64,000 nucleotides of DNA from Pseudomarimonas salicorniae (GTDB lineage: Bacteria > Pseudomonadota > Gammaproteobacteria > Xanthomonadales > Xanthomonadaceae), in assembly GCF_023156535.1 (NCBI RefSeq), contig NZ_JALNMH010000002.1:124001-188000 (forward strand). The letters run 5' to 3'. Both the position numbers and the translations under genes were made by a program. Each line of letters starts with the position of its first letter. Positions within the stretch are counted from its first letter, which is position 1. The notes beneath the pieces were generated by a model. That model had not been told where the DNA came from. It did not search any database and saw only the letters and a list, made by a program, of their open reading frames with translations. Shown here in pieces: positions 38,294-50,561 of the stretch.

Positions 38294-38351
38294 GGCGCTC
38301 TCCTAGGCTGAGTCCCGAACGCCATGCTCGGCTCCGCCCCGCGTGGGCGCA

Positions 38352-38365
38352 CTGATCCAGATCAG
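38352..38365. promoter_or_regulatory. FNR/ANR-like box upstream of norZ
   Basis: CTGATCCAGATCAG is a near-perfect inverted repeat matching TTGAT-N4-ATCAA at 8 of 10 positions. It is centred about 65 bp upstream of the norZ start, the same distance as the nnrS box. It shares the core TGATCCAGATCA with the two other strong boxes. Confidence 0.75.
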
Positions 38366-38452
38366 GCGATGCGCATGCCCCAACGTGAGGACGGCCGGGA
38401 CGGTCGGAAAGGCGCGTTTGGGCGCGAAGCGGACCTTCCGCAGATCCCGAAG

Positions 38453-38778
38453 GTAGGAGCCAGCTTGCTGGCGATCGTCCCTTCCGGGGCGCCTATCGCC
38501 AGCAAGCTGGCTCCTACACACGCAACAGCATTTCCAGGTCCGGTTTGCGCCGCAAAGCAGACCTTGCCGCAGTCAGATTGTGGGAGCGCCCTTGGGCGCG
38601 ACCGCAGCGCTACGGATTCACCACAGACCGCGGCCAGAGCGGATCTCCGCGGTCGCGCCCAAGGGCGCTCCCACAGTCGGGCTTCGTTGGGCGTCGGCGA
38701 AGCCCCATAGGGTGCGTCTTGGACGCACCGATACGGGCGTTCGGACGGTATGCCCGGTGCGGCCAGCCGCACCCTATG
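38453..38778 (-). repeat. Complete composite repeat in inverted orientation (A-B-C)
   Basis: A hairpin 38453-38517, B hairpin 38579-38675, C hairpin 38706-38778, all in reverse order to the copies at 18744 and 51104, total 326 bp. Counted in the composite's own direction, C-to-B is 103 bp and B-to-A 158 bp. The linkers also match the inverse of the other copies. The A element is preceded by the conserved gggcgcgaagcggacc segment. Confidence 0.9.
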
Positions 38779-38816
38779 GATGTCTTCTTCGCGCCCATCC
38801 CTGCCGCCTGACCGAC

Positions 38817-38846
38817 AAAAAACACGGCCCGCGTGGGCGGGCCGTG
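38817..38846 (-). terminator. Rho-independent terminator of nirS
   Basis: CACGGCCCGC (38823-38832) pairs perfectly with GCGGGCCGTG (38837-38846) around a GTGG loop. On the minus strand it is followed by six T residues. It begins 25 bp after the nirS stop and is the cleanest intrinsic terminator in the window. Confidence 0.9.
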
Positions 38847-38870
38847 CGCAGGGAAGATGGATCTACCTGC

Positions 38871-41108
<2,238 letters not shown>

Positions 41109-41170
41109 TCAAATGCGTGGGCGGTGGCGTTACCTAGGCTGGAGGCCACTTCCCACGAAAGGAATCGCCA

Positions 41171-43351
41171 ATGCGCCGCCTGGCCCACACCCCGCTCCTC
41201 GTCCTGCTTCCCGCAGCGCTTTCCGTAGCCGCCGAACCCGTGACGCTCGAGACCATCGTGGCGGTGGCCAGTCGACGCCCGGAACCCATCGCCCAGGTCG
41301 CGGCACCCGTCAGCATCGTCGAGCGCGAGGGCATCGAGGGACAGCTGATGCAGGACAGCGCCGACCTCGCCCGGTTCGTCCCGGGACTGCGCGTCGATAC
41401 CGATGCCACCCGCTTTGGCGGTAGCGGGTTCAGCCTGCGCGGCCTGGGCGGCAACCGGGTCCGGGTGGAACTCGATGGTGTGCCGCTTCCCGAGACGTTC
41501 TCGGTCGGGCAGTTCGCCTCGGCCAGCCGTGACCTGGCCGACCTCGAACTGCTCGAGCGCATGGAGGTGCTGCGGGGCCCCGCTTCCACCCTCTATGGCA
41601 GCGATGCCCTGGCCGGCATCATCGCGCTGTCCAGCCGCGACCCCGACAGCGTGCTGGGCCTGAAGCCGGAGGCGCAAGCCGTCAGCAGCCTGCGTGCCGG
41701 GTTCAGCCAGCGCGATCTGGGACTGCTGCTGGCAGCGATGCATGCTCGGGATACGGGCAAGGGCGGGCGACTGCTGCTGGCCGCGTCGCGCCGCGACGGA
41801 GAGGCCACGCAGAACCTCGGCGAGGGGCCACGGAGCGAACCCAACCCCGCAGACACCCGGCGGCAGGCCGTGCTGCTCCGCTACGCGGGGCAGAGCGACT
41901 GGCTCGGCGAGTTCGACCTGATCGCCGAAGGCACGCGCGGCGAGCGGCAGACCGATGTGGTCTCGCAACGCTTCGGCGCCGGGCGCTTCGCCAGCACCAC
42001 CAAGCTTCTCGCCGACGACAGCTACCAACGCGAGCGGATCGGCCTGTCCGCCCGATGGTCGTTTGACGATCCGTACCGGCATGAGTTGGCCCTGCTGGCC
42101 TATCTGCAGCAAAGCGAGGTGACCCAGGACACGGCGCAGACGCGCAATGCCGATCGCGGCACGTCATTTCCTTCGCTGCGCGAGCGCAGGTTCGTGTTCA
42201 GTCAGGACAGCCTCGGTGTCGACCTGGTGGCCAGCGCCGCGTGGAAGGGGGCGGCCTTCGGCCATGCCCTGCTCTACGGTGTCGAGCTGGAGCAGCAGGA
42301 CTACGGCGGCTACCGCGACGGCGTGGAGACCAACCTCTCCACGGGTGCGCGCAGCACGGTGATCCTCGGCGAGCGATTTCCGGTCAGGGACTTCCCGAGG
42401 TCGGTGGCCCGCCGCGTCGGCCTGTTTGCCCAGGACGAACTCCGCCTCGGGCGCTGGTCGCTGATACCCGGCCTGCGCTATGAGCATTACCGCCTCGATG
42501 CGCGACCCGACGCCACCTTCCGCGAGGACTTCCCCAACCTCGAGGTGGTCAACGACAGCGCAGGCGCCCTGACCACGAAACTGGGGCTGCGTTTCGCGCT
42601 TACTGATCGACAGCAGCTCTTCGCCCAGTTCGCCGAGGGCTTCCGCTCACCGCCGTTCTCCGACCTCAACATCGGACTGTCGCTGCCTGCGCTGAACTAC
42701 GAGGTCCGCCCCAATCCCGCCCTGCGCGACGAGCGCAGCCGCGGCATCGACATCGGATGGCGCTGGGCCGACGACCTGGGAACGCTCAGCGTGACCGCCT
42801 TCCACAACCGCTATCGTGACCTGATCGAGTCGCGCGCCAACCTTGGCACCGACCCGGTCAGCGGCGCCCTGGTGTTCCAGTCGGTGAACCGGCAGCGCGC
42901 ACGCATCGAGGGCATCGAGATCGAGGGCCGGCGACAGCTCGGCGAGAGATGGACCCTGCGCGGGGCGGCCAGCTGGTCGCGGGGTGATGATCTGGGTCGC
43001 GACCTGCCGCTCAACAGCATCGACCCCGCGCGACTGTCGCTCGGTCTGGCGTTCAGCGCCGACAGCAGCCGCTGGGGAAGCGAGTTGCTCGCCACCGCCA
43101 CGTCCGGCAAGCGTCGCCTCGATGAATCCAGAGGCTCCCTTTTCGCGCCGCCTGGATACACGGTCATCGACCTGACCGCCTGGTGGGCACCCCTGCCCTC
43201 CCTGCGCATCCATGCCGCACTGAACAACCTGTTCGACCGTCGGCACTGGGCCTGGGGCACGTTGCGCGGTCTTTCCGCCGACGAGGCCAACCTGGGCTTC
43301 TACAGCCAGCCCGGACGCACCCTGAGCCTGCGGGTGGCGGTGGATTTCTAG
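41171..43351 (+). CDS. TonB-dependent receptor, hemoglobin/heme-type
   Basis: A 726-residue outer-membrane receptor. It starts with a signal peptide (MRRLAHTPLLVLLPAALSVAA), then a plug domain (residues about 25-150, TLETIVAVASRRPEPI, RFVPGLRVDT, LERMEVLRGPASTLYGSDALAG). A 22-stranded barrel ends in aromatic residues (LSLRVAVDF). The plug and the barrel segments FAEGFRSPPFSDLN, GIDIGWRW and NNLFDRRHW resemble the hemoglobin/transferrin/lactoferrin receptor family. It is divergent from nirS across a shared FNR-like box, so heme or iron supply for the cytochromes is a possible role. Confidence 0.85.
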   Translation: MRRLAHTPLLVLLPAALSVAAEPVTLETIVAVASRRPEPIAQVAAPVSIVEREGIEGQLMQDSADLARFVPGLRVDTDATRFGGSGFSLRGLGGNRVRVELDGVPLPETFSVGQFASASRDLADLELLERMEVLRGPASTLYGSDALAGIIALSSRDPDSVLGLKPEAQAVSSLRAGFSQRDLGLLLAAMHARDTGKGGRLLLAASRRDGEATQNLGEGPRSEPNPADTRRQAVLLRYAGQSDWLGEFDLIAEGTRGERQTDVVSQRFGAGRFASTTKLLADDSYQRERIGLSARWSFDDPYRHELALLAYLQQSEVTQDTAQTRNADRGTSFPSLRERRFVFSQDSLGVDLVASAAWKGAAFGHALLYGVELEQQDYGGYRDGVETNLSTGARSTVILGERFPVRDFPRSVARRVGLFAQDELRLGRWSLIPGLRYEHYRLDARPDATFREDFPNLEVVNDSAGALTTKLGLRFALTDRQQLFAQFAEGFRSPPFSDLNIGLSLPALNYEVRPNPALRDERSRGIDIGWRWADDLGTLSVTAFHNRYRDLIESRANLGTDPVSGALVFQSVNRQRARIEGIEIEGRRQLGERWTLRGAASWSRGDDLGRDLPLNSIDPARLSLGLAFSADSSRWGSELLATATSGKRRLDESRGSLFAPPGYTVIDLTAWWAPLPSLRIHAALNNLFDRRHWAWGTLRGLSADEANLGFYSQPGRTLSLRVAVDF

Positions 43352-43731
43352 CGGCGGGGCGGCAGTCGCGCCAGCGCCGACCCGGCGGCAGCCAGACCGG
43401 CGATCACGAGGCTGCGAGGCGGCAGCCTCGGAGCGGCTCAGGGAGCGGACTTTGGGCGCGAAGCGGACATTCGCCACCGACCCCGATTGGGCGGGCTCTT
43501 CGTAGGAGCGGACATGGCCGCGACCGCGGAGTTTCGCTCTGGCCGCGGTCTGTGGAGAACACGTCACGCCGCGGTCGCGCCCATGTGCGCTCCTACAGTC
43601 GGGCTTCGTTGGGCGTGAGCGAAGCGCCATAGGGTGCGCCTTGGACGCACCGACACGGGCGTTCGGACGGTACGTCCGGTGCGGCAAGCCGCACCCTATG
43701 AATGTCTGCTTTGCGCCCACACTTCGCTTTG
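43352..43731. other. 380-bp gap with B-C repeats
   Basis: No gene is seen. The first 150 bp show no structure I recognise. A B-C partial composite follows at 43502-43700, and then the gaatgtctgctttgcgccc segment that also flanks other composite copies. Confidence 0.5.
43502..43700 (-). repeat. Partial composite repeat, B-C inverted
   Basis: A diverged B element (43502-43596, gtaggagcggacatggccgc and its inverse) and a C hairpin (43628-43700). Reading on the minus strand gives the C-then-B order with 104-bp spacing. No A element is present on the left side. Confidence 0.8.
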
Positions 43732-44961
43732 CTATTCGTAGCGCAGCGCGTCGATCGGGTCGAGCTTGGCCGCCTTGGCCGCGGGCATCAGGCCGAAGAT
43801 GATGCCGACCAGGGTCGAAAAGCCGAAGGCCAGGGCCACGGCCCACCAGGGCACGTAGGCATCGGGGAAGCCGGGCAGCAGCTTGGCGGCGCCGAAGCCG
43901 AGGCCGTAGCCGATCAGCACGCCGACCAGGCCACCGAGCAGGGACAGCACCGTCGCCTCGATCAGGAACTGCAGCAGGATGTGGTGGCGCTTGGCGCCGA
44001 GCGCCTTGCTGATGCCGATCTCGCGGGTCCGCTCGGTCACCGAGACCAGCATGATGTTCATGATGCCGATGCCGCCAACCAGCAGGGACACGCTGACGAT
44101 GCCGCCCAGCACCAGGGTGACGGTGGCGATCACCTGCGAGAACGACTCGGTCAGCTGGCTCGCCGTCTGCACCCTGAAATCGTTGCGCTCGCCGGGCTTG
44201 AGCCCGTGCAGCTGGCGCAGCAGGGCGGTGACCCGGTCCTTGACCGGCTCGATCTCATCGATGTCGGCGACGGTAAAGCTGATATCGATGTCCTGGCGCA
44301 CCGGATCGGCATACGCAGTCATGCCGGTGGAGAACGGGATGATGGCGTAGTCGTCCTGGCTGAAGCCGAACATCTCGCCACGTTTTTCGGTGACGCCAAC
44401 GACCTTGAACCACTCGCCGCCCATCTCGATGAACTCGCCCAGCGGGTCCTCGGGCAGCTTGAGGTTCTCGCGCACCTTCTCGCCGATGACCACGACGCGG
44501 CGGCGCGAGGCCTCGTCGCCGTCGATCAGGAAGCGGCCAAGGTCGGGATAGATCTGCCGGCTGTCGGCGAAGCTGCCGCGCGTGGCCAGCACCTGGGTGA
44601 ACGCGGTATTGCCCTGGTAGCGCAGCAGGCGGTCACCGCCGATATTGGCAACGAACAGCGGGGTGACGTCGGAGATGCCGTCGATGTGGTGGACGATGGC
44701 CTCGAAGTCGGCCAGGGTCAGGCGGTTGCGCTTGCCCTGCATGGCCTCCTGGAACGAGGTATCGGACTGGATGGTCAGGCTGTTGCCGCCGAGTCCCTCG
44801 AACTGGCTGGTGATCGAGTGCGAGAGGCCCTGGATCAGCGAGACCACGGCGATCACCGAGGCGACACCGATGATGATCCCGAGGGTGGTGAGGAAGCTGC
44901 GCAGCCCGTGCGCGCGGATGCTGGCCAGCGCCGAGCGCAGGCTTTCCCAGAGCATGTTCAT
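43732..44961 (-). CDS. MacB-type ABC transporter permease
   Basis: A 409-residue FtsX/MacB-family permease: one N-terminal helix ([24 protein letters not shown]), a large periplasmic domain (residues about 45-270), and three C-terminal helices ([23 protein letters not shown] ... [26 protein letters not shown]). The [22 protein letters not shown] loop is conserved in the family. It is the last of four genes overlapping by 4 bp. With the ATPase and adaptor it should form a tripartite efflux or lipoprotein-type pump; substrate unknown. Confidence 0.92.
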   Translation of the reverse strand: MNMLWESLRSALASIRAHGLRSFLTTLGIIIGVASVIAVVSLIQGLSHSITSQFEGLGGNSLTIQSDTSFQEAMQGKRNRLTLADFEAIVHHIDGISDVTPLFVANIGGDRLLRYQGNTAFTQVLATRGSFADSRQIYPDLGRFLIDGDEASRRRVVVIGEKVRENLKLPEDPLGEFIEMGGEWFKVVGVTEKRGEMFGFSQDDYAIIPFSTGMTAYADPVRQDIDISFTVADIDEIEPVKDRVTALLRQLHGLKPGERNDFRVQTASQLTESFSQVIATVTLVLGGIVSVSLLVGGIGIMNIMLVSVTERTREIGISKALGAKRHHILLQFLIEATVLSLLGGLVGVLIGYGLGFGAAKLLPGFPDAYVPWWAVALAFGFSTLVGIIFGLMPAAKAAKLDPIDALRYE

Positions 44962-45659
44962 GCGGCGACCTTCTCCTGGCGCACGTCACTGACCACCTGG
45001 CCATCGGAGAGCCGGACGACGCGCTCGCAGTGGGCGGCGATGTCGGGCTCGTGAGTCACCAGGATCACCGTCTGCCCATCGCGATGCAGGGCGTCGAACA
45101 GGCGCATGATCTCGGCGGTGGTGGCGGAGTCGAGATTTCCGGTGGGCTCGTCGGCGAGCAGGATCGAGGGCTCGCCGACCAGGGCGCGGGCGATCGCCAC
45201 GCGCTGCCGCTGGCCGCCGCTGAGCTGGTTGGGCAGATGGCCCATGCGCGCGCCCAGACCGACGCGGGACAGCGCCTCCTCGGCGCGTCGGCGACGCTCG
45301 GCAAGCTTCACGCCGCGGTAGACCAGCGGATGCATCACGTTCTGCAGGGCGCTGGCGCGCGGCAGGAGGTTGAAGCTCTGGAAGATGAAACCGATCTCGC
45401 GGTTGCGCGCTTCGGCCAGCTCATCCTCGCTCATGCTGGCGACGTCGCGGCCGTTGAGCCAGTAGCGGCCCTCGGTCGGCCGGTCGAGGCAGCCGAGGAT
45501 GTTCATCATCGTCGACTTGCCCGAGCCCGAAGCGCCGATGAAGGCGATGCTCTCGTTGCGGGCGATCTCGAGGTCGACGCCGCGCAGGGCATGCACCGTC
45601 TCGCCACCCATCTCGTAGCGCTTGGAGATGCCCTCCAGCCGCAGCAGGGCCTGGCTCAC
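44958..45659 (-). CDS. MacB/LolD-type ABC transporter ATP-binding protein
   Basis: A 233-residue ATPase with Walker A GASGSGKS, the Q-loop [20 protein letters not shown] signature [15 protein letters not shown], and Walker [14 protein letters not shown]. The sequence fits the MacB/LolD group with its [11 protein letters not shown] motif. It overlaps the adaptor gene upstream and the permease gene downstream by four bases each, so all components of the pump are made at matched rates. Confidence 0.95.
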   Translation of the reverse strand: MSQALLRLEGISKRYEMGGETVHALRGVDLEIARNESIAFIGASGSGKSTMMNILGCLDRPTEGRYWLNGRDVASMSEDELAEARNREIGFIFQSFNLLPRASALQNVMHPLVYRGVKLAERRRRAEEALSRVGLGARMGHLPNQLSGGQRQRVAIARALVGEPSILLADEPTGNLDSATTAEIMRLFDALHRDGQTVILVTHEPDIAAHCERVVRLSDGQVVSDVRQEKVAA

Positions 45660-46900
45660 GCCGCCTCCCCGCTTTCGACCGACTCGTCGCTGGCACCCTC
45701 GCGCGGGGCCCTGGCCTCCACGGCTTCGCCATCCTTCAGGTGGCGCAGCACCTTGTAGGGGCCGGTGACCACCCGCTCGCCGTCGCTGAGGCCGGCGCGA
45801 ACCTCCTGCCAGCTGTCGTCGGACAGTCCGACCTCCACCACACGGCGCTCCACCTTGCCGTCCTTCTCGACGAACAGGTAGTGCTCGACCTCGGGGGCCT
45901 CGGTGCCCGGCTTGACCTCGGTGCTGGCCTGGTTGGTCGAGAACACCGCCTGCACCGGCACCGCCACCACGTTCTCGGCATTCGCGGTGTAGATCTCGGC
46001 GCGGCAGGTCATGCCCGGGCGCAGCGCCAGCGCCTTGGGGTCGGCCAGGCGCACCTTGACCGCGTAGTTGCGCGCCAGCGATGTCTGCTGGCCAACCCCC
46101 TGGCTGCGCGGTGACAGCGGAATGCTCTCCACCTCCCCCGGCAGCGCGGTATCGGGGAAGGCCGCGGCGAACACGTCCACCGGCTGGCCGACCGCGATGC
46201 GGGCGATGTCGGCCTCGTCGACATTCACCTCGGTCATCAGGCTGTCGGGATTGGCGATGGTCATCAGCGAGGAGCCGGCGATGCCGGTGGCGCTGGACAC
46301 CGCGGTCTCGCCGACCTTGATGTCGACCGCCATCACGGTGCCGGCGATCGGCGCGCGGATCTCGGTCCTGGCCAGGCGCTCGCGCGCCTGCTGCAGCGAG
46401 GCCTCGGCCTGCTTCAGCGCCTCGCGGCTGGCCTGCAGCTCGACCTTGGCGACGTCGAAGGCGTGGCGGCTGCTATCGGCCTGGTTGTCGTCCAGCAGGC
46501 CGCGCTCGTTCAGCTCGTGCACGCGCTTCCACTGCCGCTCGGCATTGGCCACGTTGAGCCGCTGGCGCTCGATGTTGATCCGCTGCTGGCGGACGAAGGC
46601 CTCCTGCTGGGCGACTTCGGCCTGGTAGACCTGCTCATCGAGGCGCAGCACGACCTGGCCGGCCTCGACCTTGTCGCCCTCCTCGACCAGCACGGCGCGC
46701 ACCTTGCCGATCACCTCGGGCGAGAGCAGGGCCTGCTCGCGGAAGACCAGGTTGCCCGAGGCCAGGATCGAGGCCTTGACCTCGCGCGGCGACACCGCCT
46801 GCACGTCCACCGCCTTGGCGTCACTGGTGCGCGACTTGAGGAACACCGGCAGCGCGATCAGCAGGGCGATCGCACCGAACACCAGCCAGCGCTTGTTCAT
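45656..46900 (-). CDS. Periplasmic adaptor (MacA/HlyD family)
   Basis: A 414-residue membrane-fusion protein anchored by one N-terminal helix ([17 protein letters not shown]). It has a biotinyl-lipoyl-like domain ([44 protein letters not shown]), a long coiled coil (residues about 95-185), and the second lipoyl half ([22 protein letters not shown]). A beta-barrel domain follows. It links the MacB-like permease to an outer-membrane channel. It sits between the YIP1 gene and the ATPase, with 4-bp overlaps. Confidence 0.92.
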   Translation of the reverse strand: MNKRWLVFGAIALLIALPVFLKSRTSDAKAVDVQAVSPREVKASILASGNLVFREQALLSPEVIGKVRAVLVEEGDKVEAGQVVLRLDEQVYQAEVAQQEAFVRQQRINIERQRLNVANAERQWKRVHELNERGLLDDNQADSSRHAFDVAKVELQASREALKQAEASLQQARERLARTEIRAPIAGTVMAVDIKVGETAVSSATGIAGSSLMTIANPDSLMTEVNVDEADIARIAVGQPVDVFAAAFPDTALPGEVESIPLSPRSQGVGQQTSLARNYAVKVRLADPKALALRPGMTCRAEIYTANAENVVAVPVQAVFSTNQASTEVKPGTEAPEVEHYLFVEKDGKVERRVVEVGLSDDSWQEVRAGLSDGERVVTGPYKVLRHLKDGEAVEARAPREGASDESVESGEAA

Positions 46901-47598
46901 GCGCCACCCGTGAAGGCCAGGACCAGCGCCCAGATGCCGAAGATCAGGACGTAGGGCAGCGAGACGACGATCCACGAGGTGGCCGCCGACTTCTTCGTCC
47001 AGACCCTGTAGCCGACCGCGCTGACGAACAGGCTCCAGAGCATCGGCAGGTGGACGGCGTCGAGCAGGGCCTGCCAGTGGTGGCCCATCGGCAGGTGGAA
47101 GAACAGCTGGTTGAGGGTCAGCGGATTGACCTCGTGGGTGCCGAGCTGGCCATTGCTGGCCATGAGGATCGCCACCGCGCCGGCCGGGATGGTCAGCAAG
47201 GTCGGCACCGAGGCCCAGGCGGCGAAGGAGAACCACTTGCCGAAGCCGATCTCGCTGCCGACCACCTTGGCGCTCAGCAGGTAGTAGACCGCCGTGAGCA
47301 GCAGGATCAGCGGCAGCATGACGGCGATGCTGACCACGGTCGTGACGGTCATGGTCGCCGGCGTCATGAACTTCTCCATGCCGGCGCGGGCAGCCGGATC
47401 ACCGCCCTGTGGCGAGGCCGCCAGCATCTGGTCGATGAGCCAGGACATGTCCACCACCTGGTAGTACCAGGTCATCAGCGCGGCACTGCCGAGAATCAGC
47501 AAGAGCAGCGGCAGAACCGGATTGGAGCGCTCGTAGAGCGACTCGAAGGCCTTGGCGGGATCGGTGAAGACCTGGCCGAGCGTGGCGAATGCGGACAT
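46897..47598 (-). CDS. YIP1-family membrane protein
   Basis: A 233-residue protein with about five membrane helices and the YIP1 pattern (FTDPAKAFESLYERSNPVLPLLLLILGSAALM, then VVGSEIGFGKWFSFAAWASVP). The function of bacterial YIP1 proteins is not established. It is the first gene of a four-gene operon and overlaps the adaptor start by four bases, which ties it to the ABC pump. The ATG at 47598 begins the conserved MSAFATLGQVFTDPAKAF. Confidence 0.82.
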   Translation of the reverse strand: MSAFATLGQVFTDPAKAFESLYERSNPVLPLLLLILGSAALMTWYYQVVDMSWLIDQMLAASPQGGDPAARAGMEKFMTPATMTVTTVVSIAVMLPLILLLTAVYYLLSAKVVGSEIGFGKWFSFAAWASVPTLLTIPAGAVAILMASNGQLGTHEVNPLTLNQLFFHLPMGHHWQALLDAVHLPMLWSLFVSAVGYRVWTKKSAATSWIVVSLPYVLIFGIWALVLAFTGGA

Positions 47599-47717
47599 GC
47601 GGTTTCCCCTTGGGCAATGGTGGACGGGCGTTTCGAACACAACCCCAGATGAACAACAAGCGCAGATGTGACACGCCCCCAGGGTCTCGACCCGCGCAGC
47701 GCGTTGCGGCCCGGCGC

Positions 47718-49805
47718 CTAGGCGCCGCCGGCCTCCTCGTCGGGCTCCGGCTCACCGAGCAGGATGGCCCTGGCCTGCTGCACCGCCTCCTGGCTGCCGG
47801 CGAGCACCACGACATCGCCTACCTCAAGCACGCAGCTGCCGTCCGGGTCCGAGACCAGGGCCTCGCTGCGCCGGATCGCCAGCACGCTGGCCCCGCTGCG
47901 CGAACGCAGGCCGATCTGGCCAAGGCTCTGGCCGATGCAGGCGGAGCTGGTGTCCAGCGGCACGGGCTGCAGGTCGCCGAGACCAGGCAGGATCTCGCGT
48001 ACCTGCTCCAGGGCCAGCGCCGAGCTGCCCGCGCCGGCGCCCGGTGAACGCTTGCCGAGGGCATCGAGGATGGCCAGGGAGCCGGCCTGAACATGCCCCT
48101 GCAGGTTGGTCGCACTGCGCCACAGGGCCACCGCAAGCGCCAGCACGATCAGGGCCAGCACGGCAGCGCCGCCGAAGGGCGGCAGGAAGGGTGCGGTGAC
48201 CAGCAGGCAGAGCAGGCCGACGCCGGCGACGATGGCGATCTCCAGGGTCATGGTCATGGCCCGGCGCGGGGCCGCGGCAAAGTCGACGCCTTCGGCCGTC
48301 TGCGGCAGTGCCAGCTTCGCCAGACGCCTTCCCAGGGCCCGGGCCAGGCGCACCGAGGTCAGCACGAAGGGCGCGATCAGCAAGGCGGTGGCGATCCACA
48401 TCAGCATCGGACCGGCGTCGCCAAGGGCCACCCACTCCTCGATCCGTCCCAGCAGCTGCGGCCCGCCGATCGCGGCACCGATCACGATGCCGCAGAGCAG
48501 GGCGGCATCGATGATCAGAAGCAGGCTGATCCGGCGGATCTGCGCGCCATGGCCCAGCGCGCCGCGATTGCGGGCGCGGACCAGGTCGTCGATCCAGCTG
48601 GCATAGAGCGCGGCGAAGGTCTGCAGCGGCTTGGGCAGGAAGCGATCCACCGCGCGGGCCACGCCTTCGGCGCGCCGTGCCATCACCGGGGTGGTCAGCA
48701 CGGTGATGGCGCTGACCGCCACGGCAATCGGGTACAGCGAGGGGTCCACCGCGCCAAGCGTCAGGCCCAGCCCGGCGATGATGAAGCTGAACTCGCCAAT
48801 CTGGCCCATGGTCATGCCGGCGCGCACCGAGCGCGAGATGCCGGCACCGGCGACGAAACCACCGAAGGCCACCGCAACCGGCTTGAGCAGGAGCACGGTG
48901 GCGGTCATCAACAGCACCATTGGCCAGTGCTCGCCGAGCACGCTGGGGTCGATCGACATGCCCACCGCAACGAAGAAGACCGCGGTGAACAGGTCCTTGA
49001 GCGGACGCACCAGCTGCTCGATGCGCTTCTCCTCGCCGGACTCCGCGACCAGCGAGCCGGCAAGGAAGGCGCCGAGGGCCACCGAATAGCCGAAGTGCTC
49101 GGTGGCCAGCACCACGGCGAAGCAGATCCCGACACTGGCCAGCAGGGTGGTTTCCGGACGGTTCTCCTTGACCACCCGTTGCACCAGCCTGGGCACCAGC
49201 CACATGCCGACCAGGAGCAGCCCGCCCAGGAACAGCCCCAGGTTGAGGGCGGTGTCGGCCAGGCCGTCGAAGCTGGCATCCCCGGTCTTGGCGATGGCGC
49301 TGAACACGGCGAGCATGAACACGGCCAGCAGGTCCTCGACGATCAGCACGCCAAGGACCAGCTCCCGCAGCGGGCGCTCGGGGCGCTGCTCCTCGAACAC
49401 CTTGGCGATGATGGTGGTCGAGGCGATCGCCACCACGCCGCCGAAGAACAGCGCCTGCACGCCGCCAAAGCCGAAGGCCCGGGCGATCGACAGGCCGGCG
49501 AAGATCATCACGCCCACCTCGAGGAAGGCGATCACGAAGGCGCGGGGGCCGACCCGGATCAGGTGGCGCAGGCTGAACTCGAGGCCGAGGAAGAACATCA
49601 GCAGGATCACCCCGAGCTCCGACAGCGAGGCAATCGCCGCGCGGTCGCTGACCAGGGTGAGGCCGAGATAGGGACCGACGATCAGGCCGGCGAGCAGGTA
49701 GCCCAGCACCGGGGGCTGGCGCAGCTTGACCGACAGCCAGCTGGTCGCCGCAGCCACGCAGACGGCGATGCCGAAGCTTTCGAGAAAGGCGTGAGCGGGC
49801 GCCAA
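47718..49805 (-). CDS. Kef-type CPA2 cation:proton antiporter with TrkA-C domain
   Basis: A 695-residue membrane antiporter: the N-terminal 380 or so residues form about 12 helices of the CPA2 family (LRQPPVLGYLLAGLIVGPYLG, SELGVILLMFFLGLEFS, IASTTIIAKVFEE, MGQIGEFSFIIAGLGL). Further helices follow in the middle region. The C-terminal part (residues about 590-690) is a TrkA-C/RCK-C domain (GQSLGQIGLRSRSGASVLAIRR ... DVVVLAGSQEAVQQA). It lacks a full NAD-binding TrkA-N domain. It would move K+ or Na+ against protons. Divergent from hemolysin III. Confidence 0.88.
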   Translation of the reverse strand: MAPAHAFLESFGIAVCVAAATSWLSVKLRQPPVLGYLLAGLIVGPYLGLTLVSDRAAIASLSELGVILLMFFLGLEFSLRHLIRVGPRAFVIAFLEVGVMIFAGLSIARAFGFGGVQALFFGGVVAIASTTIIAKVFEEQRPERPLRELVLGVLIVEDLLAVFMLAVFSAIAKTGDASFDGLADTALNLGLFLGGLLLVGMWLVPRLVQRVVKENRPETTLLASVGICFAVVLATEHFGYSVALGAFLAGSLVAESGEEKRIEQLVRPLKDLFTAVFFVAVGMSIDPSVLGEHWPMVLLMTATVLLLKPVAVAFGGFVAGAGISRSVRAGMTMGQIGEFSFIIAGLGLTLGAVDPSLYPIAVAVSAITVLTTPVMARRAEGVARAVDRFLPKPLQTFAALYASWIDDLVRARNRGALGHGAQIRRISLLLIIDAALLCGIVIGAAIGGPQLLGRIEEWVALGDAGPMLMWIATALLIAPFVLTSVRLARALGRRLAKLALPQTAEGVDFAAAPRRAMTMTLEIAIVAGVGLLCLLVTAPFLPPFGGAAVLALIVLALAVALWRSATNLQGHVQAGSLAILDALGKRSPGAGAGSSALALEQVREILPGLGDLQPVPLDTSSACIGQSLGQIGLRSRSGASVLAIRRSEALVSDPDGSCVLEVGDVVVLAGSQEAVQQARAILLGEPEPDEEAGGA

Positions 49806-49913
49806 ATGGGACCCCGAGCAGGGAACGTCGCGACAGCCTAGCAGGCCGATGACCCGGTCCGGTGCGAACTCCCGCTTGCTCTTCGCTCATCCGGCTGGCC
49901 ATGATGCCTGCCC

Positions 49914-50561
49914 GTGAACGCCCCCTCCTATTCCACCGCCGAGGAAATCGCCAACGCCCTGACCCACGGGATCGGTGCGCTGCTGGCCTTTGGCGGAAGC
50001 GCGGTGCTGATCACCCTCGCCGCAGTCTGGGGCGATGGGTGGCAGCTGGGTGCGGCGATCGCGTTCGGCGCCACCCTGTTCGTGCTCTATCTGGCATCGA
50101 CGCTCTACCACGCCCTCCCCCACCCGCGGGCCAAGCACTGGTTCAAGGTCATCGACCACTGCTCGATCTACCTGCTGATCGCCGGCACCTACACCCCGTT
50201 CAGCCTGATCGGACTACGTGAACACGGCGGGCTGTGGCTGTTCGGGCTGGTCTGGGCACTTGCGGCAGCTGGGGTCCTGTTCAAGCTCTACACCGCAGGC
50301 CGTTTCCGCGGCGTGTCCACCGCGCTCTACGTCGGCATGGGCTGGATTGCGGTGATCGCGGCGCCGGGCATGCTCGAGCACCTGCCCCGCGACACCCTGG
50401 CCTGGGTCGGCGCCGGCGGCATCGCCTATACCGTCGGCGTGATCTTCTACCTCAAGCGCTCGCTGCGCTTCGGCCACGCGGTCTGGCACCTGTTCGTCAT
50501 CGCCGGCAGCGTCTGCCATTTCGTCGCCGTGACCCAGCAGGTCATTGCCGCGGAGTATTGA
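49914..50561 (+). CDS. Hemolysin III / PAQR-family membrane protein
   Basis: A 215-residue protein with seven membrane helices and the HlyIII/TrhA signature: EEIANALTHGIGALLA, STLYHALPHPRAKHWFKVIDHCSIYLLIAGTYTPF, and AVWHLFVIAGSVCHFVAV, with conserved His and Asp that bind metal in PAQR receptors. Despite the name, a hemolytic role is not established for most members. The start is a GTG at 49914. It stands alone between a Kef antiporter and a repeat array. Confidence 0.88.
   Translation: MNAPSYSTAEEIANALTHGIGALLAFGGSAVLITLAAVWGDGWQLGAAIAFGATLFVLYLASTLYHALPHPRAKHWFKVIDHCSIYLLIAGTYTPFSLIGLREHGGLWLFGLVWALAAAGVLFKLYTAGRFRGVSTALYVGMGWIAVIAAPGMLEHLPRDTLAWVGAGGIAYTVGVIFYLKRSLRFGHAVWHLFVIAGSVCHFVAVTQQVIAAEY

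Larger units (their letters stand above)
38294..38870. other. 577-bp gap between norZ and nirS
   Basis: No gene is seen. It contains, from left to right, the norZ FNR-like box (38352-38365), an inverted complete composite repeat (38453-38778), and the nirS terminator. Confidence 0.6.

Noticed and set aside
49914-50561. Hemolysin III as a virulence toxin
   Set aside because: The PAQR-type fold is found in many harmless bacteria, and the name does not establish toxin function.
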